DNA from: CAWGMT01 sp963823675
GTDB taxonomy: Bacteria > Planctomycetota > Planctomycetia > Isosphaerales > Isosphaeraceae
Reading direction: 5' to 3'
Length of the DNA: 64,000 nt
NCBI GenBank assembly: GCA_963823675.1
Contig: CAWGMT010000008.1
Span: 1,426,001-1,490,000, forward strand
Below the pieces are notes generated by a model. It made no database searches. It was not told where the DNA came from and saw only the letters and a program-made list of their open reading frames with translations. Shown piece after piece: positions 8,438 through 19,526 of the stretch. The position numbers were made by a program, and so were the translations under genes. The stretch's first letter is position 1. Each line of letters begins with the position of its first letter.

Positions 8438-11400
8438 TCAGGAGATCCCGCCGGCCTTGTTTATCGCGGTGAAGACCGTATTCGCCGCACTCGACGCCGA
8501 GGAGTTGATGACGCCGTTGCTCGTCTCACTGTCGATGGCCGCCAGCAGTGTGACGAGGCTGTACGCGGTGTTGTTGGAGAGACCCAGCGCCGAGCCGTTC
8601 GATCCGACGTTGTAGGTACTCACCCCGGTGCCGTAGGTTGAGACGGTGAAGCCGTAAGACGTCGCGACGGTGCCCGCCAGGCTGCTGTCGGTCACATACG
8701 CGGCCAGGGCCGTCGCCATAACCTGGGCGATTGCCGACGAGCTCGACAGCGACTTCACGTACGTAGCGACCTGGGCATTGGTCTGGCCTGCCAGGCTGCC
8801 GAATGAGTTGGGGCAGACGGTTGCGAGCCAGTTGCCCAGGTTCGTCGCGCTCGATCCGCCATTGAGGCTGTTGATCAGAGCTTGGCCCTTTCCTGAAGCG
8901 GTGTTGGTCCAGAACGAAATCGCCGCGGTTTGGCCCGTTGTCACGGCTGAGCTGCCCATGCCGCTGGGCAGATTCGTACCGCCGTTGTCGGCGCTGTTCA
9001 GCCGGCCCTGTGCGCTGTAGAAGTCGTTGGGGTTCAAGCCGAGCTGGGCGATTGCCGTCCCGCAAACGAAGTCTACCTGATAGTAGGAGCTGGGCAGGGT
9101 GACGGTCAGGCTGTTGGTGCCCGGTCCGAAGACCCCGGTGGACACCAGGTAAATCTGCTGGAGGTAGGCCGAGGTGGCGCTGTAGTACGACTGAGGCGCG
9201 GTGTAGCTGACCAGCGTGAGCTGGTCGTAATTACCCGCGGGCACGGTAAAGGTCGCCGTGACGGTATCACCCTGCTGCGTGTTGCCGCGAAGGTCGGTGA
9301 TCCCGCTCGTCGTCTTGCCATTGTGGGTGTCGGAGAAGGTGACATTCTGCAGGTTGCAGCACGCGTTGACGACCGTGACCTGTTCATTGGGATCGTTGTT
9401 GTCGCTGGCCGTATTGTTGTTCTTGTCGCCATTGTAGGTGGCGTCCCACTGGTAGACGCCCGACGAGTCATTCGTGGGCAAGCAGTAACCCTTCGGCGTG
9501 GTGTAGGTGCCGTTGCCCGTGACCGTGACCGTCTCCGTATCCACGGCGGTCTTGCCGCCCGGCGCATAGAGGGTAAAGGTGATCGTGCCCGTCTCGTAAT
9601 AGCCTCCGGCCAGCACCGCCGTGTCGTCCAGGGTCGTCGCCGTGCCGATCGGGACCACGGTCGTATTGGGCGTCGTGCTGATCGTCGGGCTCGCCGGGCT
9701 CACCTTCACCTGCTCCGCCGTGGCGTTGTTTTCGGTGAGCGAGCTGTTGTGGCTGTCGCCGCTGTAGGTCGCATCCCACTGATAGGTCCCAGTCACCGTC
9801 CCCGTCGTCGGCAGCGTGTAGCCCGTCGGCGTCGTGTAACTGCCGTTGCCGCTGACCGTCGCCGTCTCCGTGTCCACCTTGGTGCTGCCCAGGTAGAGCG
9901 TGAACGTGATCGTGCCGATCGGGTTCACGGCGCCGGACAGCACCGCCGTGTCTTTCAGCGTCGGAGACGTCGTGCCCAGCGTGACCGCGGTCACACTCGG
10001 GGTCGTGACGACCGACGGGCTGGCCGCACCCACCGTCACTTGCTCGTTCGCGTCGTTGTTGTCGCTGACCGAATTGTTGTTCTTGTCGCCATTATAGGTG
10101 GCATCCCACTGGTAACTGCCCGCAGCAGGATTCGAGTAGCCGGTCGGCGTCGTGTACGATGATCCGTTGCCGTTGACCGTCACGGTCTCCGTGTCAACCG
10201 CGGTCGTGCCACCGTTGTAGTATAACGTGAAGGTGATCGTGCCAGTCTCGTAATAGCCGCCCGAGAGCGTGGCCGTATCTTTCAGCGTCAACGTCGTACT
10301 GCACATGGTGGTCTTGGTACTGGGCGACGTGCTGATCGTCGGGCTCGCCGGGCTCACCTTCACCTGCTCGGCCGTGGCGTTGTTTTCGGTGAGCGAGCTG
10401 TTGTGGCTGTCGCCGCTGTAGGTCGCATCCCACTGATAGGTCCCAGTCACCGTCCCCGTCGTCGGCAGCGTGTAGCCCGTCGGCGTCGTGTAACTGCCGT
10501 TGCCGCTGACCGTCGCCGTCTCCGTGTCAACCTTGGTGCTGCCCAGGTAGAGCGTGAACGTGATCGTGCCGATCGGGTTCACGGCGCCGGACAGCACCGC
10601 CGTGTCTTTCAGCGTCGGAGACGTCGTGCCCAGCGTGACCGCGGTCACACTCGGGGTCGTGACGATCGACGGAGTGGCCGCGCCCACCGTCACTTGCTCG
10701 TTCGCGTCGTTGTTGTCGCTGACCGAATTGTTGTTCTTGTCGCCATTATAGGTGGCGTCCCACTGGTAGCTGCCCGCAGCAGGATTCGAGTAGCCGGTCG
10801 GCGTCGTGTACGATGATCCGTTGCCGTTGACCGTCACGGTCTCCGTGTCAACCGCGGTCGTCCCACCGTTGTAGTATAACGTGAAGGTGATCGTGCCAGT
10901 CTCGTAATAGCCGCCCGAGAGCGTGGCTGTATCTTTCAGCGTCAACGTCGTACTGCACATGGTGCTCTTGGTACTGGGCGACGTGCTGATCGACGGACTG
11001 GCCGGGCTCACCACCGTCTGCTCGGCCGAGCCGCCCTGGTCGACCGCACTGTTGTTGTTGCTGTTGCCGGCGTAGCTGACCGACCACGTGTACGTGCCGG
11101 CCACCGTGCCTGTCGTGGGCAGCGTGTCGCTGGCGGTGTACGTGCCGTTTCCGTTAAGCGTATCGCTATGCGTGTACGAGAACCCGGCCGGTCCACTCAG
11201 CGTGAAGACCAGGCTGCCGTTCTCATTGTAGCCGCCCGACACCACCGCCGAGTCGCTCAGCGTCGGCGCCGTCGTGCCCAGCGTGACGGCCGAACTGGCC
11301 GTCGTGACGATCTTCGGGCTGGCCGCGCTGATAACCACCGGCTCGCCACCCGTGCTGCTACTCACCGACTGGTTGTTGCTGTTGCTGCTGTTGTAAGTCG

Positions 11401-14400
11401 CAACCCAGTAGTCCGTACCCGTCGCCGTCGCAATGTAACCCGCCGACGTTGCCGTGCCGCCAGAGAGCGGCTCCGTGTCCGTGAACAAAACCGTCCCGGT
11501 GCCGTTCGGGTTGTTGTAGAGGTTGAACGTCACCGTCCCGCTCGGGTTGTAACCCCCAGTGACCGTCGCCTTGTCCGCAATCGACGTCCCGACCGTCGCA
11601 CTGGCAGGCTGCTGGCTGGTATTGATCGCCGGCGTCGCCGCGCTGATAACCACCGGCTCGCCTCCCGTGCTGCTACTCACCGACTGGTTGTTGCTGTTGC
11701 TGCTGTTGTAAGTCGCAACCCAGTAGTCCGTACCCGTCGCCGTCGCAATGTAACCCGCCGACGTCGCCGTGCCGCCAGAGAGCGGCTCCGTGTCCGTGAA
11801 CAAAACCGTCCCGGTGCCGTTCGGGTTGTTGTAGAGGTTGAACGTCACCGTCCCGCTCGGGTTGTAACCCCCAGTGACCGTCGCCTTGTCCGCAATCGAC
11901 GTCCCGACCGTCGCACTGGCAGGCTGCTGGCTGGTGTTGATCGCCGGCGTCGCCGCGCTGATAACCACCGGCTCGCCTCCCGTGCTGCTACTCACCGACT
12001 GGTTGTTGCTGTTGCTGCTGTTGTAAGTCGCAACCCAGTAGTCCGTACCCGTCGCCGTCGCAATGTAACCCGCCGACGTCGCCGTGCCGCCAGAGAGCGG
12101 CTCCGTGTCCGTGAACAAAACCGTCCCGGTGCCGTTCGGGTTGTTGTAGAGGTTGAACGTCACCGTCCCGCTCGGGTTGTAACCCCCAGTGACCGTCGCC
12201 TTGTCCGCAATCGACGTCCCGACCGTCGCACTGGCAGGCTGCTGGCTGGTGTTGATCGCCGGCGTCGCCGCGCTGATAACCACCGGCTCGCCTCCCGTGC
12301 TGCTACTCACCGACTGGTTGTTGCTGTTGCTGCTGTTGTAAGTCGCAACCCAGTAGTCCGTACCCGTCGCCGTCGCAATGTAACCCGCCGACGTTGCCGT
12401 GCCGCCAGAGAGCGGCTCCGTGTCCGTGAACAAAACCGTCCCGGTGCCGTTCGGGTTGTTGTAGAGGTTGAACGTCACCGTCCCGCTCGGGTTGTAACCC
12501 CCAGTGACCGTCGCCTTGTCCGCAATCGACGTCCCGACCGTCGCACTGGCAGGCTGCTGGCTGGTGTTGATCGCCGGCGTCGCCGCGCTGATAACCACCG
12601 GCTCGCCTCCCGTGCTGCTACTCACCGACTGGTTGTTGCTGTTGCTGCTGTTGTAAGTCGCAACCCAGTAGTCCGTACCCGTCGCCGTCGCAATGTAACC
12701 CGCCGACGTCGCCGTGCCGCCAGAGAGCGGCTCCGTGTCCGTGAACAAAACCGTCCCGGTGCCGTTCGGGTTGTTGTAGAGGTTGAACGTCACCGTCCCG
12801 CTCGGGTTGTAACCCCCAGTGACCGTCGCCTTGTCCGCAATCGACGTCCCGACCGTCGCACTGGCAGGCTGCTGGCTGGTATTGATCGCCGGCGTCGCCG
12901 CGCTGATAACCACCGGCTCGCCTCCCGTGCTGCTACTCACCGACTGGTTGTTGCTGTTGCTGCTGTTGTAAGTCGCAACCCAGTAGTCCGTACCCGTCAC
13001 CGTCGCAATGTAACCCGCCGACGTTGCCGTGCCGCCAGAGAGCGGCTCCGTGTCCGTGAACAAAACCGTCCCGGTGCCGTTCGGGTTGTTGTAGAGGTTG
13101 AACGTCACCGTCCCGCTCGGGTTGTAACCCCCAGTGACCGTCGCCTTGTCCGCAATCGACGTCCCGACCGTCGCACTGGCAGGCTGCTGGCTGGTGTTGA
13201 TCGCCGGCGTCGTCGCGCTGATAACCACCGGCTCGCCTCCCGTGCTGCTACTCACCGACTGGTTGTTGCTGTTGCTGCTGTTGTAAGTCGCAACCCAGTA
13301 GTCCGTACCCGTCGCCGTCGCAATGTAACCCGCCGACGTTGCCGTGCCGCCAGAGAGCGGCTCCGTGTCCGTGAACAAAACCGTCCCGGTGCCGTTCGGG
13401 TTGTTGTAGAGGTTGAACGTCACCGTCCCGCTCGGGTTGTAACCCCCAGTGACCGTCGCCTTGTCCGCAATCGACGTCCCGACCGTCGCACTGGCAGGCT
13501 GCTGGCTGGTATTGATCGCCGGCGTCGCCGCGCTGACGACCACTGGCTCGTCGGCCGTGCCGCTGCTCACCGACACGTTGTTACTGTCGCTGCTGTTGTA
13601 GGTCGCAACCCAGTAGTCCGTACCCGTCGCCGTCGCAATGTACCCCGCCGACGTCGCCGTCCCGCCAGAGAGCGGCTCCGTGTCCGTGAACAGCGCCGGG
13701 CCCGTGCCGTTCGAGTTGTTGTAGAGATTGAACGTCACCGTCCCGCTCGGGTTGTAACCGCCCGTGACCGTCGCCTGGTCCGCAATCGTGCCGCCAACCG
13801 TCGCGGTGGCCGGAACTCTGGCTGGTGTTGATCGCCGGCGTCGCCGCGCTGATGATCACCGGCTCGTCGGCCGTCCTGCTGCTCACCGACACGTTGTTAC
13901 TGTCGCTGCTGTTGTAGGTCGCAACCCAGTAGTCCGTACCCGTCGCCGTCGCAATGTACCCCGCCGACGTTGCCGTGCCGCCAGAGAGCGGCTCCGTGTC
14001 CGTGAACAAAACCGTCCCGGTGCCGTTCGGGTTGTTGTAGAGGTTGAACGTCACCGTCCCGCTCGGGTTGTAACCCCCAGTGACCGTCGCCTTGTCCGCA
14101 ATCGACGTCCCGACCGTCGCACTGGCAGGCTGCTGGCTGGTATTGATCGCCGGCGTCGCCGCGCTGACGACCACTGGCTCGTCGGCCGTGCCGCTGCTCA
14201 CCGACACGTTGTTACTGTCGCTGCTGTTGTAGGTCGCAACCCAGTAGTCCGTACCCGTCGCCGTCGCAATGTACCCCGCCGACGTCGCCGTCCCGCCAGA
14301 GAGCGGCTCCGTCTCCGTGAACAGCGCCGGGCCCGTGCCGTTCGAGTTGTTATAGAGATTGAACGTCACCGTCCCGCTCGGGTTGTAACCGCCCGTGACC

Positions 14401-17400
14401 GTCGCCTGGTCCGCAATCGTGCCGCCAACCGTCGCGGTGGCCGGAACCTGGCTGGTGTTGATCGCCGGCGTCGCCGCGCTGATGATCACCGGCTCGTCGG
14501 CCGTCCCGCTGCTCACCGACACGTTGTTACTGTCGCTGCTGTTGTAGGTCGCAACCCAGTAGTCCGTACCCGTCGCCGTCGCAATGTACCCCGCCGACGT
14601 CGCCGTCCCGCCAGAGAGCGGCTCCGTGTCCGTGAACAGCGCCGGGCCCGTGCCGTTCGAGTTGTTATAGAGATTGAACGTCACCGTCCCGCTCGGGTTG
14701 TAACCGCCCGTGACCGTCGCCTGGTCCGCAATCGTGCCGCCAACCGTCGCGGTGGCCGGAACCTGGCTGGTGTTGATCGCCGGCGTCGCCGCGCTGATGA
14801 TCACCGGCTCGTCGGCCGTCCCGCTGCTCACCGACACGTTGTTACTGTCGCTGCTGTTGTAGGTCGCAACCCAGTAGTCCGTACCCGTCGCCGTCGCAAC
14901 GTACCCCGCCGACGTCGCCACTCCGCCCGAGAGTGCCTCGGTGTCCGTGAACAACGCCGGGCCCGTGCCGTTCGCGTTGTTATAGAGATTGAACGTCACC
15001 GTCCCGCTCGGGTTGTAACCGCCCGTGACCGTCGCCTGGTCCGCAATCGTGCCGCCAACCGTCGCGGTGGCCGGAACCTGGCTGGTGTTGATCGCCGGCG
15101 TCGCCGCGCTGATGATCACCGGCTCGTCGGCCGTCCCGCTGCTCACCGACACGTTGTTACTGTCGCTGCTGTTGTAGGTCGCAACCCAGTAGTCCGTACC
15201 CGTCGCCGTCGCAACGTACCCCGCCGACGTCGCCACTCCGCCCGAGAGTGCCTCGGTGTCCGTGAACAACGCCGGGCCCGTGCCGTTCGCGTTGTTATAG
15301 AGATTGAACGTCACCGTCCCGCTCGGGTTGTAACCGCCCGTGACCGTCGCCTGGTCCGCAATCGTGCCGCCAACCGTCGCGGTGGCCGGAACCTGGCTGG
15401 TGTTGATCGCCGGCGTCGCCGCGCTGATAACCACTGGCTCGTCGGCCGTGCCGCTGCTCACCGACACGTTGTTACTGTCGCTGCTGTTGTAGGTCGCAAC
15501 CCAGTAGTCCGTACCCGTCGCCGTCGCAATGTACCCCGCCGACGTCGCCACTCCGCCCGAGAGTGCCTCGGTGTCCGTGAACAACGCCGGGCCCGTGCCG
15601 TTCGAGTTGTTATAGAGATTGAACGTGACCGTCCCGTTCGGGTTGTAACCGCCCGTGACCGTCGCCTGGTCCGCAATCGTGCCGCCGACCGTCGCGGTGG
15701 CCGGAACCTGGCTGGTGTTGATCGCCGGCGTCGCCGCGCTGATGATCACTGGCTCGTCGGCCGTCCCGCTGCTCACCGACACGTTGTTACTGTCGCTGCT
15801 GTTGTAGGTCGCAACCCAGTAGTCCGTACCCGTCGCCGTCGCAATGTACCCCGCCGACGTCGCCACTCCGCCCGAGAGCGCCTCGGTGTCCGCGAACAGC
15901 GCCGGGCCCGTGCCGTTCGCGTTGTTATAGAGATTGAACGTCACCGTCCCGCTCGGGTTGTAACCGCCCGTGACCGTCGCCTGGTCCGCAATCGTGCCGC
16001 CAACCGTCGCCGTGGCCGGAACCTGGCTGGTGTTGATCGCCGGCGTGGCCGCGCTGATAACCACTGGCTCGTCGGCCGTGCCGCTGCTCACCGACACGTT
16101 GTTACTGTCGCTGCTGTTGTAGGTCGCAACCCAGTAGTCCGTACCCGTCGCCGTCGCAATGTACCCCGCCGACGTCGCCACTCCGCCCGAGAGCGCCTCG
16201 GTGTCCGTGAACAGCGCCGGGCCCGTGCCGTTCGAGTTGTTATAGAGATTGAACGTCACCGTCCCGCTCGGGTTGTAACCGCCCGTGACCGTCGCCTGGT
16301 CCGCAATCGTGCCGCCGACCGTCGCGGTGGCCGGAACCTGGCTGGTGTTGATCGCCGGCGTCGCCGCGCTGATGATCACTGGCTCGTCGGCCGTCCCGCT
16401 GCTCACCGACACGTTGTTACTGTCGCTGCTGTTGTAGGTCGCAACCCAGTAGTCCGTACCCGTCGCCGTCGCAATGTACCCCGCCGAAGTCGCCACTCCG
16501 CCCGAGAGCGCCTCGGTGTCCGTGAACAGCGCCGGGCCCGTGCCGTTCGAGTTGTTATAGAGATTGAACGTCACCGTCCCGTTCGGGTTGTAACCGCCCG
16601 TGACCGTCGCCTGGTCCGCAATCGTGCCGCCAATCGTCGCGGTGGCCGGAACCTGGCTGGTATTGATCGTCGGCGTGGCTGGGCTGACCGCTTCCGGCTC
16701 ATCGCCAAGCGTCGTGCTGACCGGAAGGTTATTGAGATCGCCGCTGTAGCTGGCGATCCACTGATAAGTGCCGATTGCGGTGGGAGGGTATCCGCCCGGA
16801 TCGCTGCCGTCGGCGTCGGCGGTCGTGTATGTGCCGTTCCCATTGACTGGAACCATGTCGCTGTAGACGTTGTTGCTGTCATCCGGCAGAGGCGTCACGC
16901 CAGGCGCGAACAGATAAAAGGTGATCGAGTTGCCTGGGTTATTTCCGCCCGCCAGCGTCGCCGAGTCGTTCAGTGTGGCGCCGCTGCCCAGGACGACCGT
17001 TCCGCCCGCGGTGGTCGAAATCGACGGTCCGCCCGAGATGTTGGTGGAACTCGTATTGGCGAAATTCAAAAGGTCGGTGGAGAGCATGCCCTGGCCGCCC
17101 TCCGAGCCCGCTTTGGTTATATTGAGGAAATAGACGTCTTGAGACTTGCCGATCGCGTCGGCGAGGTAGGTGTTGGCAGCCGTGATTATGTTTGCTGGCG
17201 TTGAACTCAGATTGACTGCAAACGGAGAATTCGGGCTGGAAAGGCTCGTCACAGGGCCCGGATTGTATTCGAGTGCCCACAGGGCGAGTTGGAGACCGGC
17301 GCCGTTGACCGAGTTACCGAAGCCAGGGCTCGACGGATACCCCGCAGGATACGGGACGGTTGGATCTGGGTTGCTGAACGGGGTCCCATAGGTGTTGTAA

Positions 17401-18080
17401 AGATACCCTAATTCTCCGATGTTAGACGTCAGAGTGGTGCTGAGGGGAGTCAGGCTGGCTCCAGCGGTGGAAGTGTCGTAGCCATTGATGTCATCCAGAA
17501 GGTCCGAGCAGTCAGAGACGATCTTCGTGGCGGTGCCCAGGTTTCCCCCCAGCGTAAGATCAAATCCTCCGACTTCGTCCCCGCCTGATAAGTCATTGGA
17601 CCCCGCCGGGTTGTAACTCGATTTGTCGAGCGCGTAGTAAGCCGTGGCGATCGCATAGGGATCTTGCGTGTAATCCACTGAGAGGCTTTGCGGCAGCGTC
17701 TCGACAGTAACCTGAATCACCGGCTTGCCGCTTAAGGACATGGCCATGGCGTGGTTGATCGTCGTATTAATATTCGTGCCGCTGACGGTGTAACCTGACG
17801 CGATTTCGTTGACATTGTAGGTGCCCGTCGGAACGTTGTTGAAAGCGTAATAACCATTCGAGCCCGTCGTGGTCGTGTAGTCCACCGCATTGGTGCTTGG
17901 GTCGAGCAACTGAACCGTAGCCTCCGGGATCGCCGCGCCCGTGCTGGTCAGAGCAAATCCCTGCACAAAGCCCGTGGCCATCAGCAGCCGAGGCTCGCAG
18001 ACCTCAAGCGACGGCCGGTTCCTGCGGATTCTCGCGCGGCGGCTCCACGTCTGACGATCAATCCTGTTCCGCGAGTTCAT
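8438..18080 (-). CDS. Giant secreted/surface repeat protein (single-base frameshift inside the repeats)
   Basis: About 3213 residues once one inserted base (T at 13817) is removed; as written, two frames of 1499 and 1766 residues overlap there. N-terminus: basic segment then 'LEVCEPRLLMA' (residues 25-35), the planctomycete export tag. Next comes a carboxypeptidase-regulatory/SdrD-B-like domain (residues ~36-115, e.g. 'SNGYYAFNNVPTGTYNV') and a region with 'GLQLALWALEYN' seen in surface proteins with cell-wall anchors. Seventeen 105-residue beta-rich repeats follow (Ig-like; consensus ends 'YWVATYNSS.SNN'). Then come about six related Ig-like domains including a duplicated 218-residue pair, and a unique ~330-residue C-terminus with 'CC' and Gly/Ser-rich sequence. 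Composition is rich in T, S, N, G. ATG 18080 has GAGG just upstream. Probably an adhesin or matrix protein; no enzyme motif was seen. Confidence 0.85.
9675..10982 (-). repeat. Duplicated 654-bp module (two Ig-like domains)
   Basis: The block starting 'gtgctgatcg' recurs at 9675, 10329 and 10983, an offset of 654 bp (218 codons). Each copy encodes two related beta domains, one beginning near 'TMCSTTLTLKDTATLSGG' and one near 'AVTLGTTSPTLKDTAVLSG'. Copies differ only at scattered bases. Confidence 0.9.
11327..16682 (-). repeat. 17 tandem copies of a 315-bp coding repeat
   Basis: Unit boundaries taken at the recurring 'gctgat/gctgac' fall at 11327, 11642, 11957, 12272, 12587, 12902, 13217, 13532, 13848, 14163, 14478, 14793, 15108, 15423, 15738, 16053, 16368 and 16683. 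Sixteen steps are exactly 315 bp and one is 316. Seven consecutive units (11327-13531) are near-identical 'QQPASATVGTS' type. The upstream units are mostly 'QVPATATVGGT' type, with one hybrid unit near 13848-14162. The near-identity implies recent expansion or gene conversion. Confidence 0.95.
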
Positions 18081-19205
18081 GTATAGTCCTCATGATGTTG
18101 GTGTGACGAAGCTCAAATGCCGTATCAATACCCACGTGTAATTCGATTGCGGTCGCGCCAAAGGCTGGCCGTCGAGAGACGGTCAGTCGCGTGATATCCC
18201 TGCTGCCCGCCAGTGTTCCTCGCACGCACATGAGGCAGTCGGTAGCGGGCAGTGCGACGCGGTCGCTGCGGTGACTCCTACGGTGAGGTCCTTGGGGCTC
18301 TGCCGACGCCAATGCAGCAGAAGCTCAACAGCGATCTACCCAAGTTTGACCAGTCCACGACGACATCCGAAACATAACAGCCGACGTTCCGGTTCCGGCA
18401 AGTTTGTCAAATCCGACGATGAGAAAGACACCGACCGCATGAACGATTTCGGGCACCCCTAATCGCAACGGCTCGAAAACGTGTCCTACCTCTGGCCGGC
18501 GTCACGCCGAGACAATGCGAGTCGGGCCAAACCCTACTTCAGCGAACCCGACGGCGCGAATCATGGCCGATCACCAGCCTGTTGTTGCGTTACTCCCCCA
18601 GATGCGCATCGACGTGGCAAGGCTCACTGCGTGCCACCTTCACACGGGAGCGAACATTTCTCTGCTGTAGGATATCTACTCCGACCCCATTATTCAAGAG
18701 CCGACACCACGAGTTTCGAAACTTTTTGTGCGTTTTTTGAACCACCCTGCCCGACCGTCGCCACCGTAGCGCACCAGGCGGGTGTTCCAGCTTTGCCCTC
18801 AATCGTTTGCACCGCTCAGCTTTAAATACAGAATCTCGCAAGCGAAAGGAGTTTAACATAAGCACAGCGAAACCCAGCCGCCCCCTTCTGACTCGCTTAA
18901 CAAGACGGAATGTTCAATAAGGCCGAAATGTTCATTTTATCCGCTGTGCAACTCTTCACGGAGCAGGTGGCAGCGATGCGGGAGATTGCCCGATACCAAA
19001 AGGTTTCTTTTTTCCCACACGATCTCGCTGAATTTCCGCCCAGGAACTTGACCCGCTTCGGCACGGTTCGCTACACTCCTCCTCTGTTAAGTGCGGACTT
19101 GAGCGTTTGCTTTCGAGGTTGACAGCCCATTTGGCGGAGTTTTTCGGGGCGACGTCTGTTCCGCCGCCACCAGGGCCGAGCTCGACTCCCGAGGAGATTT
19201 TCACG
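18081..19205. other. 1.1-kb intergenic region, nothing identified
   Basis: Separates the divergent giant-protein gene and the VPEID-CTERM gene, so it holds promoters for both. No reading frame has a recognisable product; no tRNA, riboswitch fold or clear repeat was seen. The best ribosome-site-like string (AAAGGAG at 18844-18850) is not followed by a start codon at useful spacing. Confidence 0.5.
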
Positions 19206-19409
19206 ATGCGGATGAGCACACGTAACTGGGTTTCAAGGGGCGGCGACCTGATCTGGAGGGCGTGCGGATTTGCGTTGGTGTTGACGGCCTTCTCGGCCGC
19301 CGCCTTCGCGAATCGAGGCCCCGAGATTGATCCCGGCCTCGCGACGAGCGCCACGGCCCTCCTTTCTGGAGGCCTCTTGATCATCGCCAGCCGGCGGCGG
19401 CGCAAGTGA
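19206..19409 (+). CDS. VPEID-CTERM-type sorted peptide, predicted exosortase E substrate
   Basis: 67 residues. GAGGAG at 19191-19196 supports ATG 19206. Two parts fill the whole protein. First is a signal peptide (basic start, hydrophobic 'CGFALVLTAFSAAAFA', AxA cleavage). Second is a C-terminal sorting signal: 'GPEID', a hydrophobic segment 'ATALLSGGLLIIA', and the basic end 'SRRRRK'. GPEID matches the VPEID motif except for the first residue. Almost nothing is left between signal-peptide cleavage and the sorting motif, so the mature product would be a very short peptide. It lies 117 bp upstream of the exosortase E gene, the arrangement known for this system, in which a single small target is encoded beside the enzyme. 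Confidence 0.8.
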   Translation: MRMSTRNWVSRGGDLIWRACGFALVLTAFSAAAFANRGPEIDPGLATSATALLSGGLLIIASRRRRK

Positions 19410-19526
19410 TTTCCACCGCGTCTGGTATCAGCGTCTGCTGTCCGTTGCGGCGATGTCGCTAGGGCCCACCGACGTCCCGGGTCGTCCTCCCAGGGCCAAG
19501 GCAACGGGCTTTTTGTTCGGCCACCG

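Noticed and set aside
11327..16682. CRISPR or other non-coding array
   Set aside because: Units are 315 bp with no spacers and encode a continuous beta-rich protein.
11168..17204. Two very long plus-strand reading frames (887 and 1146 codons) opposite the giant repeat gene
   Set aside because: They are Arg-rich translations of the antisense of the 315-bp repeats. Because the unit is a multiple of three, one open unit keeps all units open. No start context or family motif.
18081..19205. Riboswitch or structured RNA in the long intergenic region
   Set aside because: I looked for conserved riboswitch cores and long stems and saw none that could be defended by eye; a covariance-model search would be needed.
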